Shown here one piece after another: positions 63,116 through 64,000 of a stretch of DNA of 64,000 nt (positions are counted from its first letter, which is position 1; the number at the start of each line of letters is the position of its first letter). The position numbers and the translations under genes were made by a program. The stretch is taken from the NCBI GenBank assembly GCA_910585605.1, contig CAJUFL010000014.1:1-64000 (forward strand), in the 5' to 3' direction. The stretch is from an uncultured Lachnospiraceae bacterium. GTDB lineage: Bacteria; Bacillota; Clostridia; Lachnospirales; Lachnospiraceae. Under the pieces are notes generated by a model. It saw nothing but the letters and a program-made list of their open reading frames with translations, was not told the origin of the DNA and did no database searches.

Positions 63116-64000
63116 ATGAAAGTGGTAGTAAAAGAAAATGAAGCCGGATTTGTGACAAAAAACGGTATATTTCAAAGAATGATTACAGTAGGAAAGTATT
63201 ATTTTTCCAGGGCTTTGGGATATCAGGTACATATTGAGGAAATGCTTGGAGAATTAAATTTTGTGGATATTCCATATCAGGTGCTGGAAAAAGACCGGAC
63301 TTTTCGTGAGGATACCGTAAAATATGAGATTCCGGACGGATGTTTAGGTTTAATTTATGTAAATAATACTCTGCGGGCATTTGCCGTGAGAAAGGAGTAC
63401 ATATTCTGGAATGTATTTGAAAAATATGAAGTAAGACTGGTTTCCATGGAAAAAACAGAGATTGGGAAGGAAGTTACAAAGCAGATGTTAGCGATGATTC
63501 CGACCAAATATTATACAACAGTATTGGTACGGGAGGGAGAGCTGGGGCTTCTCTACTATAATCATAGACTGGAACGCAGGCTCACTTCCGGTGCATATTA
63601 CTTTTGGAATGAGAAAAATACTGTGACTGCCCAAATTGTAGATATGAAACAGACAGAGCTTAATATTGCAGGGCAGGAAATTCTAACAAAGGACAAAATA
63701 GGAATCCGTATGAATGTGGCATGCACATATAAGATTCAGGATGCAGTAGCATTATCTGAAAAAATTAAGAATTTAGAACAGCAGATGTATTCCTTTGCCC
63801 AGCTTGTGATTAGAGAACTGACGGGGAATTATAAGCTGGATGAGATTTTAGAATTAAAAGAAGAAATTTCCAAGGAAATATTTTTGAAACTAAAAGAAAA
63901 TGAGAAGACATTTTATGTGGAGTTTATATCAGCGGGAATTAAGGATATTATCCTGCCGGGAGAAATTAAAGATATCATGAATTCCGTACTGGTTGCAGAA
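63116..64000 (+). CDS. Slipin / SPFH (band 7) family protein, 3' end outside window
   Basis: The frame runs open from ATG 63116 to the window end (295 codons), so the gene is partial. GAAAGGAG is 7 bases before the ATG. The protein has an N-terminal beta-rich segment duplicated in part (GEYxFW-like: LRAFAVRKEYIFWNVFEKYEVRLV and LERRLTSGAYYFWNEKNTVTAQIV). A band 7 core follows with ILTKDKIGIRMNVACTYKIQDAVAL and LIREL...LDEILELKEEI, as in slipins. Slipins usually associate with membranes as scaffolds; this form has no clear N-terminal membrane helix. RtcB-slipin gene neighbourhoods are known in bacteria, so a shared role in RNA repair or stress is a reasonable inference. Confidence 0.85.
   Translation, partial: MKVVVKENEAGFVTKNGIFQRMITVGKYYFSRALGYQVHIEEMLGELNFVDIPYQVLEKDRTFREDTVKYEIPDGCLGLIYVNNTLRAFAVRKEYIFWNVFEKYEVRLVSMEKTEIGKEVTKQMLAMIPTKYYTTVLVREGELGLLYYNHRLERRLTSGAYYFWNEKNTVTAQIVDMKQTELNIAGQEILTKDKIGIRMNVACTYKIQDAVALSEKIKNLEQQMYSFAQLVIRELTGNYKLDEILELKEEISKEIFLKLKENEKTFYVEFISAGIKDIILPGEIKDIMNSVLVAE

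Overview
The window looks like chromosome from a low-GC, spore-forming Clostridia species, most likely a gut Lachnospiraceae. The reasons are the dipicolinate synthase pair (dpaA/dpaB), Clostridia-type redox proteins (flavodoxins, a flavin reductase-rubredoxin fusion, an FAD-Rieske oxidoreductase), many MATE and ABC exporters, a beta-glucan gene set, AGGAGG-type ribosome sites and AT-rich intergenic DNA. No rRNA, CRISPR array, intact insertion sequence or prophage was seen. The organism call is inference from gene content.

Layout. 1-10 kb is a redox and regulator region: the end of an ABC-2 permease, a DUF3592-like protein, aldo/keto reductase plus flavodoxin, a TetR-flavodoxin-FMN_bind operon with a consensus promoter and palindromic operator, LysR plus SDR, an FAD-Rieske protein, and MarR plus MATE. 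10-16 kb holds an orphan MurE-like ligase, an FMN reductase, a ROK kinase and a second MATE. 15-24.9 kb holds a NarL-type response regulator, a small XRE protein, a beta-helix lipoprotein with a 39-bp tandem repeat, a NarL-type histidine kinase, a divergent three-gene ABC-2 exporter and a secreted amidase. 25-33 kb is housekeeping: purF, purB, citrate synthase, rubredoxin fusion and an AI-2E-type permease. 33-43 kb holds a TrkH/TrkA potassium system, a homocysteine methyltransferase/MTHFR fusion, a coiled-coil FtsX-type ABC exporter and a sodium/alanine symporter. 43-46.5 kb holds asnB and dpaA/dpaB.

46.6-50.5 kb is a rearranged locus: a histidine kinase whose response regulator has lost its receiver domain, next to an ABC ATPase whose N-terminus has been replaced by a fragment of a surface-protein repeat, followed by an intact MacB-type permease. 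50.6-54.4 kb carries a PurF paralogue with no catalytic cysteine and two WYL-domain regulators. 54.5-60 kb is a beta-glucan cassette: AraC regulator, cytoplasmic GH5 and a large secreted GH16 with Ig-like and carbohydrate-binding modules.

The most interesting segment is 61.1-64 kb. An RtcB RNA ligase is followed by about 290 bases of structured non-coding sequence containing tRNA-like arms, and then by a slipin/SPFH gene that runs off the window. One part of the RNA has the arms in circularly permuted order: T arm, short acceptor-like stem closed by a CAAA loop, then D arm. This recalls the tRNA-mimic module of bacterial Y RNAs, some of which are encoded with RtcB. I propose an RNA repair/sensing operon of RtcB, tRNA-mimic RNA and slipin. 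Two families of dispersed palindromic intergenic repeats also occur in the window.
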